This document shows, in pieces, positions 6,900-8,190 of a stretch of DNA of 8,190 nucleotides. The DNA lies in the NCBI GenBank assembly GCA_017989575.1, contig JAGNPP010000103.1, forward strand, positions 1-8,190, read 5' to 3'. The first letter of the stretch is position 1. Every line of letters starts with the position of its first letter. Source of the DNA: Chryseobacterium sp. (GTDB lineage Bacteria; Bacteroidota; Bacteroidia; Flavobacteriales; Weeksellaceae). The notes under the pieces are model-generated. The model searched no databases, was not told the DNA's origin, and saw only the letters and a list, made by a program, of their open reading frames with translations. The position numbers and the translations under genes were made by a program.

Positions 6900-6933
6900 C
6901 AAAGTTATAAATAATTTAAATAAGTGCTTCAAA
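6900..6933 (-). promoter_or_regulatory. candidate promoter of the DUF1573 gene
   Basis: On the minus strand TTTG (6933-6930) is followed by 22 bases and then TAACTTTG (6907-6900), an exact match to the flavobacterial -7 consensus TAnnTTTG. Spacing is at the long end of the usual range. The start of transcription would fall near 6894, leaving an A-rich leader of about 30 bases before the ATG at 6864. Confidence 0.5.
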
Positions 6934-6957
6934 TTTTTTTACATTGTCTTATTTTTG
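6928..6957 (+). promoter_or_regulatory. candidate promoter of valS
   Basis: TATTTTTG (6950-6957) matches the flavobacterial -7 consensus TAnnTTTG exactly. Nineteen bases upstream lies TTC (6928-6930), a two-of-three match to the -33 TTG. Transcription would begin near 6963, about 24 bases before the valS ATG. The leader is too short for a T-box or other large riboswitch. Confidence 0.5.
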
Positions 6958-6986
6958 CAGATTACTAAGATAAAACAAACTTCAAA

Positions 6987-8190
6987 ATGCAGATCGCAGA
7001 CAAATATAGCCCGCAGGAAACTGAACAAAAATGGTACGACTTCTGGTTGGAAAACAAATATTTCCACTCAACACCGGATGATAGACCACCCTACACGATT
7101 GTAATTCCGCCACCAAACGTGACAGGAATTCTTCACATGGGACATATGTTGAACAATACGATTCAGGATGTTTTGGTCAGAAGGGCGAGAATGCAAGGTT
7201 TCAACGCTTGTTGGGTTCCAGGTACGGATCACGCATCAATCGCAACAGAAGCGAAAGTTGTAGCAAAATTGAAATCAGAAGGCATCAGCAAAAAAGATAT
7301 CACCAGAGAAGAATTCCTAAAGCACGCTTGGGAATGGAAAGAGAAATACGGAGGAACCATCTTGGAACAATTGAAAAAATTGGGTTGTTCTTGCGATTGG
7401 GACAGAACAAGATTCACAATGGAGGAGAATCTTTCCAAATCTGTGATCAAGGTTTTTGTTGATCTTTATAACAAAGGATTGATCTACCGAGGTTACAAAG
7501 TGGTGAACTGGGATCCGGAAGCTCAAACCAATATTTCTGACGAAGAGGTGATCTTCAAAGAGCAAAATGGAAAGCTTTATTATTTAAAATATAAAATCGA
7601 AGGAACAGAGGATTTCTTAACTGTTGCGACGACGCGTCCAGAAACCATTTTCGGCGATGTTGCCGTTTGTGTAAATCCGAATGACGAGAGATATCAACAT
7701 CTGAAAGGTAAAAACGTAATAGTTCCAATCGTTGGTAGAGTAGTTCCTATTATCGAGGACGATTATGTTGATATTGAATTCGGAACGGGAGCGTTGAAAA
7801 TCACGCCGGCTCACGACATCAATGACTACGAGATCGGACAAAGACACGGCTTGCCGATCATCGATTCTATGGACAACGATGCTGTTCTGAACGAACACGG
7901 AATGCATTATCAAGGTCAGGGAAGATTTACCGTTAGAAAAGAAATAGCCAAAGAATTAGAAAAAAACGATCTCCTCCTAAAAGCTGAAGATTACTTGAAT
8001 AAAGTGGGGACATCTGAAAGAACTGGCGCTGTAATCGAGCCGAAAATTTCTGTTCAATGGTTCCTGAAAATGTCAGAAATGGCAAAACCAGCTTTGGATG
8101 TTGTGATGGATGATAAGATCAAATTCCATCCTGAGAAATTCAAAAACACCTATCGCCATTGGATGGAGAATGTTCACGATTGGAACATTT
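6987..8190 (+). CDS. valS: valine--tRNA ligase, N-terminal part (runs off the right edge)
   Basis: The frame from ATG 6987 is open to the end of the window and gives the first 401 residues, somewhat under half of a typical valyl-tRNA synthetase. The enzyme joins valine to tRNA(Val) in the cytoplasm. Class I catalytic signature: PPPNVTGILHMGH (41-53), with HMGH as the HIGH motif. WVPGTDHASIATE (76-88) is the valine-enzyme form of the next conserved block. The CP1 editing domain, which removes mischarged threonine, is visible from about 195 to 345: ATTRPETIFGD (214-224), GTGALKITPAHD (266-277) and NDYEIGQRHGLP (279-290), with conserved Asp277 and Asp280. SVQWFLKM (355-362) marks the return to the catalytic core. 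The KMSKS loop and anticodon-binding domain lie beyond the window. It is transcribed divergently from the DUF1573 gene. Confidence 0.97.
   Translation, partial: MQIADKYSPQETEQKWYDFWLENKYFHSTPDDRPPYTIVIPPPNVTGILHMGHMLNNTIQDVLVRRARMQGFNACWVPGTDHASIATEAKVVAKLKSEGISKKDITREEFLKHAWEWKEKYGGTILEQLKKLGCSCDWDRTRFTMEENLSKSVIKVFVDLYNKGLIYRGYKVVNWDPEAQTNISDEEVIFKEQNGKLYYLKYKIEGTEDFLTVATTRPETIFGDVAVCVNPNDERYQHLKGKNVIVPIVGRVVPIIEDDYVDIEFGTGALKITPAHDINDYEIGQRHGLPIIDSMDNDAVLNEHGMHYQGQGRFTVRKEIAKELEKNDLLLKAEDYLNKVGTSERTGAVIEPKISVQWFLKMSEMAKPALDVVMDDKIKFHPEKFKNTYRHWMENVHDWNI

Noticed and set aside
7229..7913. Minus-strand open frames opposite valS.
   Set aside because: They are antisense shadows of the conserved valyl-tRNA synthetase frame and have no recognisable domains.
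1..8190. A previously undescribed defence, mobile or RNA-based system.
   Set aside because: All space is filled by recognisable core genes and short spacers. No repeats, integrase, transposase, reverse transcriptase, toxin-antitoxin pair or structured RNA was seen.

Overview
The window looks like ordinary chromosomal DNA from a flavobacterium (Bacteroidota), probably a Chryseobacterium-like member of the Weeksellaceae. The evidence is AT-rich DNA, tight minus-strand gene packing, start sites with A-rich leaders instead of Shine-Dalgarno sites, promoter candidates of the flavobacterial TTG / TAnnTTTG type, secretion signals ending in FxFSQ or ASAQ, and a DUF4919 protein, a family typical of Bacteroidota. 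Genus is inference. I saw no mobile element, tRNA, rRNA, CRISPR array or phage gene, and no gap between genes longer than 161 bases.

Layout, following minus-strand transcription from right to left. A divergent promoter region (6865-6986) separates valS (plus strand, cut by the right edge) from a secreted DUF1573 protein. A hairpin terminator follows, then a PPK2-type polyphosphate kinase, a second hairpin, rmuC and a strong third hairpin (3873-3901). Next comes a tightly packed probable operon: hflX, a secreted DUF4919 protein (1-base overlap), a CPA1-type Na+/H+ antiporter, a CatA-like O-acetyltransferase (12-base gap) and the first codons of a further gene (1-base overlap) that leaves the window at the left edge.

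Functionally this is core metabolism and maintenance: valine tRNA charging, polyphosphate-dependent nucleotide phosphorylation, a putative recombination-associated nuclease, a ribosome-associated GTPase, ion homeostasis and an acetyltransferase of the chloramphenicol-resistance fold. HflX, PPK2, RmuC and the antiporter are all linked to stress in other bacteria, but the hairpins suggest they are not all co-transcribed.

The longest open frames of three genes (cat-like, rmuC, ppk2) begin at TTG codons. In each case an internal ATG fits better, and in ppk2 and rmuC the TTG lies in or against a terminator hairpin. I chose the ATG starts. I found no convincing new system. The most useful leads are the divergent promoter pair with overlapping -33 elements, the CatA-like enzyme of uncertain substrate inside a housekeeping operon, and the corrected starts.
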